Shown here: piece by piece, positions 17,409 to 26,210 of the stretch | How positions within the stretch are numbered: position 1 is the stretch's first letter | Layout of the letters: each line of letters opens with the position of its first letter | Assembly: GCF_014696615.1 (NCBI RefSeq) | Contig: NZ_JACJQJ010000022.1 | Coordinates: forward strand, 59,839 to 123,838 | DNA: 64,000 nt | From: Nostoc linckia FACHB-104 | GTDB taxonomy: Bacteria; Cyanobacteriota; Cyanobacteriia; Cyanobacteriales; Nostocaceae | Reading direction: 5' to 3' | The notes under the pieces: model-generated | Told to the model about the DNA's origin: nothing | The model's input: the letters and a program-made list of their open reading frames with translations, nothing else | The model's database searches: none | Made by a program: the position numbers and the translations under genes

Positions 17409-19691
17409 ATGAAAAAGAGACAACAGGTTTTTGGTGGTATTATCTTGTGGTTAATACTGGCATTCTTAGGTATCGCCCTCCAATATTTTTACAACGTATT
17501 ACAATATATTTTCTTTCTCCGAGTACCTATAATTGTGGGCTTAATACTGTGTTTCTTGCCCAAGATTTCTGTTGACACTGGTTTATCACCAATGTTGAAA
17601 AACTTGTTTGTCTTGCGTGCTAATAATCAGTTAATTTTAGTGATTGGAGGTGCAGTTTTAGCAGGACTTTCGACAATTCAAGTTTTGGATGTAATCTGGT
17701 ACAATTCCCAGATTCGTTTTGATGTACCTCGGTTACCGGAAATTACAGCAATTCCTGAAATTATCCCCTATTTATGCGCTATCATCTTGAGTCTTCCTAT
17801 TGTCATCAAAGCGATTCAGCTTTCTAAAACAGAAATTTCTAACAAAGAAATAGAAACAGAAGATAAAAGCCAGCAAGTTTGGGAAAATATATTCGGCAAA
17901 GGGTGGGAAGGTTGGGGGATTATATTCGGCATAGGTTTAGGAATTTTGGTGATAGTCACAGACTACTTTGCCAAGATTTTCTTTAAATCTAATCAATCTT
18001 TAAAACAGGTATTATTGGCATTAATCAATTTTTTACCGGAAAGGATACAAAAAGGTTATATAGATGAACCTGGGGTTTTATCTTACGGTATTGCTGAAAT
18101 GGTAGGATTTTCCTTCCTGATACTAATGATTTATGGCTTTGGTTATATTCTCTTTAAACCTCGTCCACATAGTGGCAGATTAGAAATCCCTGCGCTTTTT
18201 TATATCACTCTGATTTTGTCATTGATGGTCGTATGGCTAGGAGGAATTTCCTTCTTTAACGATGTGTCTCGCATTCCCACGTTCTTATTATTCTGCGTGA
18301 TTTCATCTGCATCTTATAAAATTTTTCAAGTAGATCATTTTTACAAAATCTACCAATTAAACAATAAATGGCCAAAACCGACAGATGAAAAATGGATTAA
18401 TGTTATTGAAAAACGGCTAGAACATCAACAAAGTGATGAGAAAACTTTAGTAGTAGTTTGTGCAAGTGGTGGTGGTATTCAAGCATCTGGATGGACAACT
18501 AAAGTTTTAACAGGTTTACAAGAAGCAATTGGGCCTAAATTTACCAAAGCAATTGGTTGGATCAGTGCAGTTTCTGGTGGTTCTGTGGGCACAATGTTCT
18601 ATTTGGATAGATTTGGAGCGCAAGGTTATCCAGAGGGAGATGAATTAAAACAAATTTTTAAAAGCGCTACAGAAGATAGTTTGGATGCTACAGGATGGGG
18701 GTTAGCTTATCCCGATTTACTTCGTTTTATTGGATTACCTTTTGTTGTGCCAAAAGAGAAGGATAAGAATGATCATGCCGAAACTGAGCAAGACCGCGGT
18801 ACAGCTATCGAAATAGACTGGAAAGGAGAAATGGACAATCCAGATGAAAGTTTAGGTAGCTGGAGAGAGAAAATTGATCGCGGAGAAATTCCTATTCCTA
18901 TTTTTAATGCAACTTTAGTTGAAGATGGACGGCGTTTTTTAGTTAGTCCAATGACTTTTAGTAAAGAAAGTAAGGAAAGTGAGGAAAAAAATCGCACCTC
19001 TATAGACTTTAACAACCTCTATCCAGAATATGACCTTGATGTGACTACAGCTGCTCGATTATCTGCTACTTTTCCTTATATTTCTCCTGTGTGCTGTCCT
19101 AGTAAAGAAACTAATTGGAATTATCATGTAGCTGATGGTGGCTACTTCGACAATTTTGGTATAGTTACTAGTATTGAATTACTGGATCAACTTTTAGAAT
19201 CATCTCAAAATAACCAAATCAAAAAGGTTATTTTATTGCAAATAAATGCCTTTCCTGATAATGAATCACCAACACAAGAAGAAGGCGCTCCTGGATGGCA
19301 GATGGAAGTCATTGGTTCATTACTCGCTTTATTAAACGTGCGTAGTTCTACACAAAATGGGAGTAATTCATTAAATATCAAACTTTTGAAAGACAAATAT
19401 GAATGTGGTTACAATCATAATGATAATGAAAGAAGGCTTCAATTTTTGAAGGATAAATCTTGTAAAAAAGGGATAGAAATTAACCACGTTAACATTACAT
19501 TTCCTCCCGGCAAGATTAGTCCTCCACTTTCTTGGCAGCTAACTCAAGAACAAAAAAAAGCTATTCAACAGTCATGGGATGATTGGACGAAAGATAAAAA
19601 GAACTGTGATGTAATTAGAAAAATAAATGAAGCTATCCCACCAGTAAAGGATATTCATTTAGAACATGATTTAGAGTCATCCACAAAATGA
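17409..19691 (+). CDS. Patatin-like phospholipase with N-terminal membrane domain
   Basis: A 760-residue protein. The first half (about residues 8-310) has six or more hydrophobic helices. The second half is a patatin-type acyl hydrolase: oxyanion loop ASGGGIQASG near 352, nucleophile elbow GGSVG with Ser392, and the catalytic-dyad Asp in DGGYFDNFG at Asp576. Patatins use a Ser-Asp dyad to cleave acyl chains from membrane lipids. Bacterial patatins act as toxic effectors in several anti-phage systems (for example CapV in CBASS), but no sensor or cyclase is adjacent, so a defence role is speculative. Position between two integrases marks it as cargo. Confidence 0.85.
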   Translation: MKKRQQVFGGIILWLILAFLGIALQYFYNVLQYIFFLRVPIIVGLILCFLPKISVDTGLSPMLKNLFVLRANNQLILVIGGAVLAGLSTIQVLDVIWYNSQIRFDVPRLPEITAIPEIIPYLCAIILSLPIVIKAIQLSKTEISNKEIETEDKSQQVWENIFGKGWEGWGIIFGIGLGILVIVTDYFAKIFFKSNQSLKQVLLALINFLPERIQKGYIDEPGVLSYGIAEMVGFSFLILMIYGFGYILFKPRPHSGRLEIPALFYITLILSLMVVWLGGISFFNDVSRIPTFLLFCVISSASYKIFQVDHFYKIYQLNNKWPKPTDEKWINVIEKRLEHQQSDEKTLVVVCASGGGIQASGWTTKVLTGLQEAIGPKFTKAIGWISAVSGGSVGTMFYLDRFGAQGYPEGDELKQIFKSATEDSLDATGWGLAYPDLLRFIGLPFVVPKEKDKNDHAETEQDRGTAIEIDWKGEMDNPDESLGSWREKIDRGEIPIPIFNATLVEDGRRFLVSPMTFSKESKESEEKNRTSIDFNNLYPEYDLDVTTAARLSATFPYISPVCCPSKETNWNYHVADGGYFDNFGIVTSIELLDQLLESSQNNQIKKVILLQINAFPDNESPTQEEGAPGWQMEVIGSLLALLNVRSSTQNGSNSLNIKLLKDKYECGYNHNDNERRLQFLKDKSCKKGIEINHVNITFPPGKISPPLSWQLTQEQKKAIQQSWDDWTKDKKNCDVIRKINEAIPPVKDIHLEHDLESSTK

Positions 19692-19992
19692 TTGTTGTCA
19701 GCTGTTACGCATTTAAATTGTAAATTTCCCGCTCAGTTGGTCAAGAGTCCAGAGTTCAAAACTAAAATTGGACTTTTGACCTTTGAACGCCAGTTGCTTC
19801 AAGTTGGCAGAGCCGCCCAACGCACTGGCTCCTCTGGACAATAGCAATATCTGACCAGTTTTTGGGATAACGTTCTCTTGATTTTCTTGGCATTTTCTGA
19901 TTCTAAAAACTGTGGAACGCAATTTAATCCTAGTAACGAGTTTACTTAATAAAATGATTTTTTGAGACAAGAAAGTCAACCGCTTTAGCACA

Positions 19993-20574
19993 CTATCGCA
20001 CCGGATGATAAAGCCCACTTTCTGGGTTATAGCTCCAACCCAAACCACTTTTGTCGCGTCCCCGGCTCCAGCTAATAAACTCCTCCGGCTTTTTTGCTGT
20101 TACTCTCCTCTGCTCTAGGGTGTCTTTATCAACGCCCAAACGCGAAGCTAGGTTTTGTGATGTATAAGTATCTATTTTTACCTCGCCTTGCGGTTGGTAG
20201 TAACGTGAGGATGATTGTCTGGGTTTACTCTTGCTATTGAGGTAGATAATCAGTTGGTTATACGCTGACTCTAACTGCTCTAGGCGTAAGCTCATTGCCG
20301 CCAGTTTTTCTTCTAACTCATTACTAGAGCCTGACTCCAAGCGTGATTCTAGTTCTCCTACTCGTTGCGCCAACTGTTTAATATCAAGATTGCTATCGAT
20401 ATCAGCATTGCTATCAAGCTTGATTATTAATTCTTGGATTCCTTGCAGCATCTCGAAAGTGCGCCCTTGTCTATGCAACCGAGACAAGGAGCGTACAGCC
20501 TCTATTAAGGGAACGGGGACGCGAATCATCTCGCTTGGCGGCTGTTTTTTGGTCTGATTTTTTTGCGCGGACAT
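19993..20574 (-). CDS. Coiled-coil DNA-binding-type protein (paralogue of 26210)
   Basis: A 193-residue protein with a short N-terminal region (MIRVPVPLIEAVRSLSRLHR) that could be an RHH-like DNA-binding unit, a central coiled coil (about 60-110), and a C-terminal block NLASRLGVDKDTLEQRR followed by WSRGRDKSG and GLYHPVR. The C-terminal block aligns with NLAKRLGIDTATLAREQ, WSRNRDPSS and GLYHPIK of the 26210-26788 protein, so both share an unnamed domain. It is divergent from the second integrase. Three GATATC sites at 12-bp spacing overlap its start region and are likely its operator. Confidence 0.7.
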   Translation of the reverse strand: MSAQKNQTKKQPPSEMIRVPVPLIEAVRSLSRLHRQGRTFEMLQGIQELIIKLDSNADIDSNLDIKQLAQRVGELESRLESGSSNELEEKLAAMSLRLEQLESAYNQLIIYLNSKSKPRQSSSRYYQPQGEVKIDTYTSQNLASRLGVDKDTLEQRRVTAKKPEEFISWSRGRDKSGLGWSYNPESGLYHPVR

Positions 20575-20577
20575 GAC

Positions 20578-20607
20578 GATATCTTGCTCGATATCTAGAT
20601 TGATATC
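20578..20607. promoter_or_regulatory. Three GATATC sites at exact 12-bp spacing
   Basis: GATATC occurs at 20578, 20590 and 20602, directly upstream of the start codon at 20574. The exact 12-bp period and palindromic sites suggest binding of an oligomeric regulator, most simply the adjacent 193-residue protein acting on itself and perhaps the divergent integrase. Confidence 0.5.
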
Positions 20608-20914
20608 GCTATTGTAGCCCCAAACCAGAACCCCCTGACCCCCACAGCAATGGTATTCGCTATCTTGAAGGCTCTATAAGTGTACCGTCGGATCACTTAG
20701 TCAACTCGTCAACCCTGACACAATCATGTCACTTCATCTCGCTTCATCGCCCCCAATAACCGTCAATGAGTTGACAATTACTCCCCAATCCCCCTTCCCC
20801 CCTCGACTTGGACATAGTGCGACAATGGAGCTTTTTGCACCACTTGCAGTAAAAGATACGCTCTTAACAACTAAGATGTTGAAATAGCATTAAACTTGCG
20901 CTGCCCCTAAACCA

Positions 20915-21907
20915 ATGACACCCATTCATCCTGAAAATCTTAGTGTTTTGGAGAACTCGCTTTCCTTGGCGATCGGTGAGGATTTTTCTCTGGAGAATGA
21001 CCCCGATGTTATCCAGCAGTTGATTGGGGATAAGCGGAGTGAGAACACCAAGCGCGAATACCAAAAAGATTTGAAAGACTTCTTCCTGTTTGTCGTTAAG
21101 AAAGAACCCAGTCGGGATTTGGTTTTGGAGTTTCTTCACCTGGAACAGCGTCATGCTGTTGCTGTGGTTCTCAAGTATAAGGCACACCTGATTAAGAAAA
21201 AGCTGGCTGAAGCTACGGTGAATCGTCGTCTCAGTGCTATCAAGTCAATGGTAGAGATGGGGCGACGCTTGGGGGTTTGCAATTTCTCTTTAGATGATGT
21301 CAAAGGTGAAAGGGTCGAAACCTATCGAGACACTACAGGAATTCCAGCGACTGACTATGCCAAAGTTATTGCGCTGGTTGACCAGAATACTTTAAAAGGC
21401 AAGCGTGATTATGCACTACTGCGGTTACTCTGGGATAATGCCTTGCGTCGTCAGGAGATAGTCAATTTGAATGTGCGTGACTTTAACGCTAAGGAAAAAA
21501 CGCTCTCAATTTTAGGTAAAGGTAAGGGTAGCCAGAAGGAAGTTATTGACCTATCTCCTAAAACCACCAACGCTCTAGCCAGTTGGATAAAAGCCAGTAA
21601 GAAGAAACGTGGCTTAGATCCGCTGTTTACGGTGCTGGCTTATCACAAGAATGGAAATAGATTAACCGGGGAAGCAATCAGGCGACTGGTGGATGGGCTT
21701 TGTAAGCTTGCGGGAATTACTAAAAAGATGTCACCCCATCGTGTTCGTCACAGTGCGATTACTACAGTATTGGATTTGAATAATGGCAACTACCGTGCTA
21801 CTCAGCGTTTTAGCAGACACGCCCAAGTGCAGACGGTTTTGAAATATGATGATAACCGCCAGCGTTTGCAAAAGCAGATGAGCGATTCAATATCAGAACT
21901 TATCTAG
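20915..21907 (+). CDS. Tyrosine recombinase/integrase (copy 2)
   Basis: A 330-residue integrase closely related in layout to the 15472-16437 protein (shared NTKREYQKDLKDFF, EFLHLEQRHAV, ATVNRRLSAIKSM). Catalytic residues are visible: Arg in ALRRQEIV, Lys in ILGKGKG, HRVRHS, His in SRHAQ and Tyr in LKYDDNR. It probably recombines a site on this plasmid or element. It is divergent from the coiled-coil DNA-binding gene across a 340-base intergenic region, which could include a regulatory or attachment site; no repeat pair defining att was found by eye. Confidence 0.9.
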   Translation: MTPIHPENLSVLENSLSLAIGEDFSLENDPDVIQQLIGDKRSENTKREYQKDLKDFFLFVVKKEPSRDLVLEFLHLEQRHAVAVVLKYKAHLIKKKLAEATVNRRLSAIKSMVEMGRRLGVCNFSLDDVKGERVETYRDTTGIPATDYAKVIALVDQNTLKGKRDYALLRLLWDNALRRQEIVNLNVRDFNAKEKTLSILGKGKGSQKEVIDLSPKTTNALASWIKASKKKRGLDPLFTVLAYHKNGNRLTGEAIRRLVDGLCKLAGITKKMSPHRVRHSAITTVLDLNNGNYRATQRFSRHAQVQTVLKYDDNRQRLQKQMSDSISELI

Positions 21908-21937
21908 AAAATCTAAAAATCGTAGCGCTTGTTGAAA

Positions 21938-22480
21938 TTAAATATTACCAAGAACTAAATTGTGGGGATTTTTCAGGAGAAAATGATTGTCAACTTTGAC
22001 TAAATCACCTGTGCAGTGAATTGGTAAACGTTCCTGATAGGCTTTAATGGCTAAGATATAATCATGGTCTGCTAGCTCGGTTTTAATTGACCGTAATTTC
22101 TCAAAAACTTCAGCTAATAAAGTAATTTCTCCACTCAGTTTATCAGTTGATGGAGTAGCAATTTGCATGACCACACCTTGCAAGTTGAAGTTGGGATAAT
22201 TGGTAATAAATTCGCTTAATATATCAACTTGGTCACGATTTTCTACCACTGATAATGTTTTTAATATATCGCTGATTCTTTCAGCATAATCTCCTAAGTT
22301 ATGTTGAAGAGGTAGCAAGATTTCATATTCAGGCGTGGCATCTTTTTTTAGTCGCCAAATTGCCCCATAATCATTATATATCCGCCCGGTTTCATGCCAA
22401 CCTGTTGCTTGCAAGTGTGCTTGTATTACATTAGGATTAACGGTTTTGAGGATTTGACTATCTTTAATGGTGACTTTCAC
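21938..22480 (-). CDS. Hypothetical protein coupled to DUF4365 gene
   Basis: A 180-residue soluble protein (GTG start, VKVTIKDSQILKTVNPNVIQ) that I do not recognise by family. Its start overlaps the stop of the DUF4365 remnant (GTGA), so in the ancestral operon it was translationally coupled and presumably functioned with that protein. The coupled upstream gene is now broken, so expression may be reduced. Confidence 0.65.
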   Translation of the reverse strand: MKVTIKDSQILKTVNPNVIQAHLQATGWHETGRIYNDYGAIWRLKKDATPEYEILLPLQHNLGDYAERISDILKTLSVVENRDQVDILSEFITNYPNFNLQGVVMQIATPSTDKLSGEITLLAEVFEKLRSIKTELADHDYILAIKAYQERLPIHCTGDLVKVDNHFLLKNPHNLVLGNI

Positions 22481-22855
22481 GGGCTTTCTCCAAAACTAAT
22501 GCGTTGAATGATGGCTTGGAGTGCATCAGGCGTAAACTGATTACTACGAGGTATTTCAATAGTAACATTGGTTGTATTTTCGGTGTCTGGCATTCCGCGC
22601 AAGGATACCCAGTAAGCACAATGTCTAATACACAGTTCATATAAAAGTTTGTTTTATCCAGTCTGTTATTTTTTCTGGAATTAAAACGACTACTAAAATC
22701 CGAGGGACAAGGGCATTGATTTTTAAATCATTATAATTTTTGAGAATCAGGGGATATCTAATATAGTTTTTATCAAGAATATCTCTGGCTGTACACTTTA
22801 GTTGTAATTCAAGTCTAGGAGAAAGAATTTTACCTGTACCTGTAAGAACCTGCAA
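22477..22855 (-). pseudogene. DUF4365 gene, 3' part with frameshift
   Basis: The minus strand encodes the C-terminal two thirds of a DUF4365-type protein: LSPRLELQLKCTARDI and VPRILVVVLIPEKITDWI in one frame to 22637. After a one-base shift it continues LYELCIRHCAYWVSLRGMP then VTIEIPR and LQAIIQRISFGESP, ending at 22477. The N-terminal part lies 2.8 kb away at 25657-25801, across a mobile element. The gene is therefore broken twice: by insertion and by frameshift. DUF4365 proteins are predicted nuclease-like and often found in defence neighbourhoods. Confidence 0.8.
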
Positions 22856-23389
22856 TTATAAATGCCTCGACCTGCAATCATCGTTGTTTTCAACCAGGAT
22901 TATTTGCAACTATAATTTCAGTTGAGCAAGGATTAACTGCAACTGAGCCAGGATTATTTGCAACCAGCCTGCAATCATCAGTTTCGACCAGGATTATTTG
23001 CAAATAAGCTCAAAACTTTACTACGGCTGAGTCTTCACTACTTGACAAGGGGTTGTCAAAAAACTCATGTCAGAATTTGATAAATTAACTAAGAATTATT
23101 TACCGAGTTTTTTAACTGGAAAAGCAACGGGTTAATGTTCTCTAAGCCTTATCAGTAAAGCAGTTAAGAAAACCTCCGTTTTTTTTACTTTTATAGTTGC
23201 ATTTAATCCTGGCTCAAACCGCTAATTGCAGGTTGGTTGCATTTAATCCTGGTTCTTGGCAACTTTTGGTGATCCTGGTTGGGGTAAGGCAGAAGGCAGA
23301 GGGCAGAAGGCAGAAGTCGGAAGGAAGAAAGATATAATTAAGGTACTTCAAACTTAGTTCCATCAAACATTTAAGGGATAAGCCTCAGC

Positions 23390-25057
23390 TTGATTATGTT
23401 GATGCTAACTCACCTATTACCAGATTCAAGCAATCTGAAACTTGAGAATTGCCTTCTTGACGAGATAAAAACTCATATAAAGTTGATTGTTTCCGCAATT
23501 AGAACAGTAGTTAATTGTCCAGTTTGTCACCAACCAACTCACCGAATTCATAGCCGCTACGTGCGGAAGTTAGCAGACTTACCGTGGGCTGATTACAGCA
23601 TTACCTTACAGTTACGGGTGCGGAAGTTTTTTTGCATCAATACTTTGTGTAATCGGCGCATTTTTACCGAAAGGCTCAACAATGTAACCGCACCTTGGGC
23701 GCGAAGGACTCTGCGTTTAGCGCAACGACTGAGCGCAATTGGTTTAGCTCTGGGTGGGGAAGCTGGGGTCAGACTCTCACAGCAATTGGGAGTAACAGCT
23801 TCTCGTAACACGCTATTACAATTAGTACGCTCAATCCCTCTTCCACCAATCGTAACGCCACAGACTCTTGGGGTAGACGACTTTTGTTTTCGCAAATGTA
23901 AAACTTACGGCACAGCACTAATTGACCTGGAACGCAGCCGACCAATTGCTCTACTCAAAGATGCAAAGGCTGAAACTTTAGCAGAATGGTTAAAAGCTCA
24001 TCCTGGTGTCAAAGTCGTCTCACGAGATCGGTCAAAAACTTACGAAAGTGGTATTCGCCAAGGAGCGCCAGAAGCAATTCAGGTCGCAGACCGTTTTCAC
24101 TTATTACAGAACTTAGCTGAAACACTTAACGAAGTTTTCGCTACACATCATCAAGCTCTCAAAACCGTCGATGAAGCATACAGTCTTTCATCAGTAACCC
24201 AAACAGACGGTACTGTAGTTGTGCGAGTACCACGACCAACCCGTGAACAACAGGCACTACAATTAGCAGAACAAAGCCGTGCCAGACGACTGGCTATACA
24301 TCAGCAAGTTTGGGATTTACATCACCAAGGTTGGAGTGGAAAAGCTATAGCTCGTCAAGTTGGGATTGGTGTAACAAGTGTATTTCGTTATTTACGTACT
24401 TCCACTTTGCCAGAACCAACTAGACGAAGAAGCCGAGGTCGAAGTATCTTAGTTCCGTACCATGAATATATCCTTAAACGCTGGAATGAAGGTTGTCACG
24501 AAGGCTTAATTTTGTTTAAGGAAATTCAACAGCAGGGTTACAAAGGGAGTTATGATACTGTAGCTCGTTACACACGACGCATCCGTACTGTCCAAGGAAT
24601 CAAGCCACGAAAACGGTATTCACTTAAGTCTTTACCAAAAGTCACTCAACCCAAGAAACTTTGTCTCACGCCTCGTCGTGCTGTATGGCTAGTGCTGCGG
24701 AAACCAGAGTCGCAACAGCCAGAAGACGAGGAATTGCTTGCACTACTAACAGCACAACATCCAGATTTAGCCGAAGCTATTGAGTTAGCGCAAGGCTTTG
24801 CCCAAATTGTGCGCCAACGGCAGCCAACACAACTTGATCCTTGGCTGACTCAAGCTCTCATGAGCAATCTGACTGCTTTTCGTCGCTTTGCTAAACGATT
24901 GCGTGAAGACTACGACGCGGTGAAGGCTGGTGTAACTATGTCAGTTAGCAATGGCCCCGTTGAAGGGCATATTAATCGGCTGAAAATGTTAAAGCGACAG
25001 ATGTATGGTCGCGCCAAAATAGATTTACTTGAGCGTCGATTCTTATTAGCAACCTAA
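23390..25057 (+). CDS. ISL3-family transposase
   Basis: A 555-residue transposase. The N-terminal zinc finger (CPVCHQPTHRIHSRY, then FFCINTLCNRRIF) is typical of ISL3. The DDE core shows GVDDFCFRK, VVSRDRSKTYESGIR with QVADRFHLL, and a C-terminal SNGPVEGHINRLKMLKRQMY carrying the catalytic Glu. A further HTH-like insert (WSGKAIARQVGIGVTSVFRY) lies mid-protein. Length and motifs are complete, so it is probably active. Confidence 0.93.
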   Translation: MIMLMLTHLLPDSSNLKLENCLLDEIKTHIKLIVSAIRTVVNCPVCHQPTHRIHSRYVRKLADLPWADYSITLQLRVRKFFCINTLCNRRIFTERLNNVTAPWARRTLRLAQRLSAIGLALGGEAGVRLSQQLGVTASRNTLLQLVRSIPLPPIVTPQTLGVDDFCFRKCKTYGTALIDLERSRPIALLKDAKAETLAEWLKAHPGVKVVSRDRSKTYESGIRQGAPEAIQVADRFHLLQNLAETLNEVFATHHQALKTVDEAYSLSSVTQTDGTVVVRVPRPTREQQALQLAEQSRARRLAIHQQVWDLHHQGWSGKAIARQVGIGVTSVFRYLRTSTLPEPTRRRSRGRSILVPYHEYILKRWNEGCHEGLILFKEIQQQGYKGSYDTVARYTRRIRTVQGIKPRKRYSLKSLPKVTQPKKLCLTPRRAVWLVLRKPESQQPEDEELLALLTAQHPDLAEAIELAQGFAQIVRQRQPTQLDPWLTQALMSNLTAFRRFAKRLREDYDAVKAGVTMSVSNGPVEGHINRLKMLKRQMYGRAKIDLLERRFLLAT

Positions 25058-25106
25058 AGGATATAATTCTTGTACTTCAAACTTCTTCTTGACTTCAAAC
25101 TTAGTT

Positions 25107-25457
25107 ATGAGCTACAGAAATCAGTTTATCTGGCAAAGAGCAGTTCAACTTGCCATTAATTGCTATAAGTTTACGCGTCTATTCCCTCAATCAGAATTGT
25201 ATGGCTTAACCAGCCAAATACGGCGTTCTTCTGTATCTGTAGCATCCAACATTGCTGAAGGCTATGGTAGGCGCTCAAAGCCAGAATATATACAGTTTTT
25301 ACATATTGCTTTAGGTTCTTTGAGAGAATTAGATACTCAATTAATCATTGCTAAAGAAGTAGATTTAGCAGAGAAAAATCTTTTCACTCCTTTATTAAAT
25401 GAAGTTGAGGAAATGCAAAGTATATTAGTTGCTAGTTTAAACAAACTCAAAGCTTGA
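25107..25457 (+). CDS. Four-helix bundle protein (23S rRNA intervening-sequence type), IS passenger
   Basis: A protein of about 116 residues from the ATG at 25107, with the signature of the small four-helix bundle family (TIGR02436-type): LYGLTSQIRRSSVSVASNIAEGYGR-like core followed by a FLHIALGSLRELDTQL helix. Such proteins occur inside 23S rRNA intervening sequences and near mobile elements; their biochemical role is unclear. Here it lies inside the ISL3 inverted repeats, about 50 bases after the transposase, so it travels with the element. Confidence 0.85.
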   Translation: MSYRNQFIWQRAVQLAINCYKFTRLFPQSELYGLTSQIRRSSVSVASNIAEGYGRRSKPEYIQFLHIALGSLRELDTQLIIAKEVDLAEKNLFTPLLNEVEEMQSILVASLNKLKA

Positions 25458-25656
25458 ACCTATTATTTCCTTCCTCCTTCCTTCTGCCTTCTGCCCTCTG
25501 CCTTCTGCCTTACCCCAACCAGGATCACCAAAAGTTGCCAAGAACCTTAATGCTGGCTCAGTTGCAAATAATCCTGGCTGAAGCACAATTATAGTTGCAG
25601 ATAATCCTGGTTTGTAAATGTCATGATTGCAGGTTTGAGCGATTAGTATTGCAGGT

Positions 25657-25801
25657 CACTACATGTACCACCTCTACTGATTATGCCTAAATCTACGCTG
25701 TCGTTATCGATTTCTGGTCTATATAAAGAATAACAGGCTACGGCAGCAATAGCTCTAATATAGGTAATGCTAAATTGTTCTTTTTGTTGGTTGATGTCCA
25801 T
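25657..25801 (-). pseudogene. DUF4365 gene, 5' part
   Basis: The minus strand from the ATG at 25801 reads MDINQQKEQFSITYIRAIAA and continues to a DSVDLGIISRGG segment, then runs into the element end. This is the N-terminal part of the same DUF4365 protein whose remainder lies at 22477-22855. Confidence 0.78.
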
Positions 25802-25889
25802 TAAATTATTGTCAGGCAATATTTCATAGAAAAAACAGCATATACTATTGATAAATTTACATTAATTAGCCTTCATTATTCCTAGTTAC

Positions 25890-26027
25890 AATTACAGCAG
25901 GTTGCAAATAAATGAGGTACACAACTGGAGAATTAAATAGAGAAATTCTTCTTCTCCCTCCTGCCCCCTGCCTCCTGCCTCAAAACCAGTTACTCTGTAC
26001 CTGATGCAAATAAAAACTGCTGTAATT
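25890..26027. mobile_element. Short MITE-like palindromic element
   Basis: The ends AATTACAGCAG and CTGCTGTAATT are perfect inverted repeats. Inside them, partly matching arms (GAGGTACA with TGTACCTG, AACTGG with CCAGTT) flank a pyrimidine/purine low-complexity tract. The element is 138 bp with no gene. No clear target duplication was found. Confidence 0.5.
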
Positions 26028-26175
26028 AAAGCAAACTGTACCCAGCAGCACCCTTGTGGATGATGGGATACTGCCCAGACGAACACTCGCGATGTCTGAG
26101 ACAAGCCGCTAGCCTGCGGCAACGCGTCTACGCCCCTCCCAGTTCTTTTGGAAAAGTCACCACAAAGCGGTAAAC

Positions 26176-26210
26176 TGTCTACACTGGACGTGTATAACCA
26201 AGTGTAGACA
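26176..26210. promoter_or_regulatory. Operator candidate TGTCTACACT-N15-AGTGTAGACA
   Basis: A perfect 10-bp inverted repeat with a 15-bp spacer whose right arm ends on the A of the start codon at 26210. A repressor bound here would block initiation. The N-terminus of the encoded protein is RHH-like, so autoregulation is the simplest reading. Confidence 0.65.

Larger units (their letters stand above)
23251..25546 (+). mobile_element. ISL3-family insertion sequence with 66-bp perfect inverted repeats
   Basis: Both ends start GGTTCTTGGCAACTTTTGGT and match in inverted orientation without mismatch for 66 bases, including the AGAAGGCAGAGGGCAGAAGG-type low-complexity tract. The flanks are TTAATCCT (23243-23250) and TTAATGCT (25547-25554), an 8-bp target duplication with one mismatch, as expected for ISL3. 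The element carries the transposase and a passenger gene and appears intact. Confidence 0.88.
22850..25657. mobile_element. Composite insertion: repeat-ended small element carrying a nested ISL3 copy
   Basis: Both outer ends begin ACCTGCAAT in inverted orientation, followed by a second CCTGCAATCAT copy and by several CCAGGATTATTTGCAA-type repeats pointing inward. Removing the nested ISL3 copy (23251-25546) and one copy of its target duplication leaves about 500 bases with no gene. That is the form of a non-autonomous element whose ends carry multiple transposase-binding-type repeats. It interrupts the DUF4365 gene. No exact target duplication of the outer element is visible. Confidence 0.65.

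Noticed and set aside
22850..23250. Recurrent CCAGGATTATTTGCAA words as a CRISPR or iteron array
   Set aside because: Spacing is irregular, and matching inverted copies lie at the other end of an element, so transposon-end repeats explain them better.
25892..26122. 76-codon minus-strand frame
   Set aside because: It runs through a MITE and low-complexity sequence.
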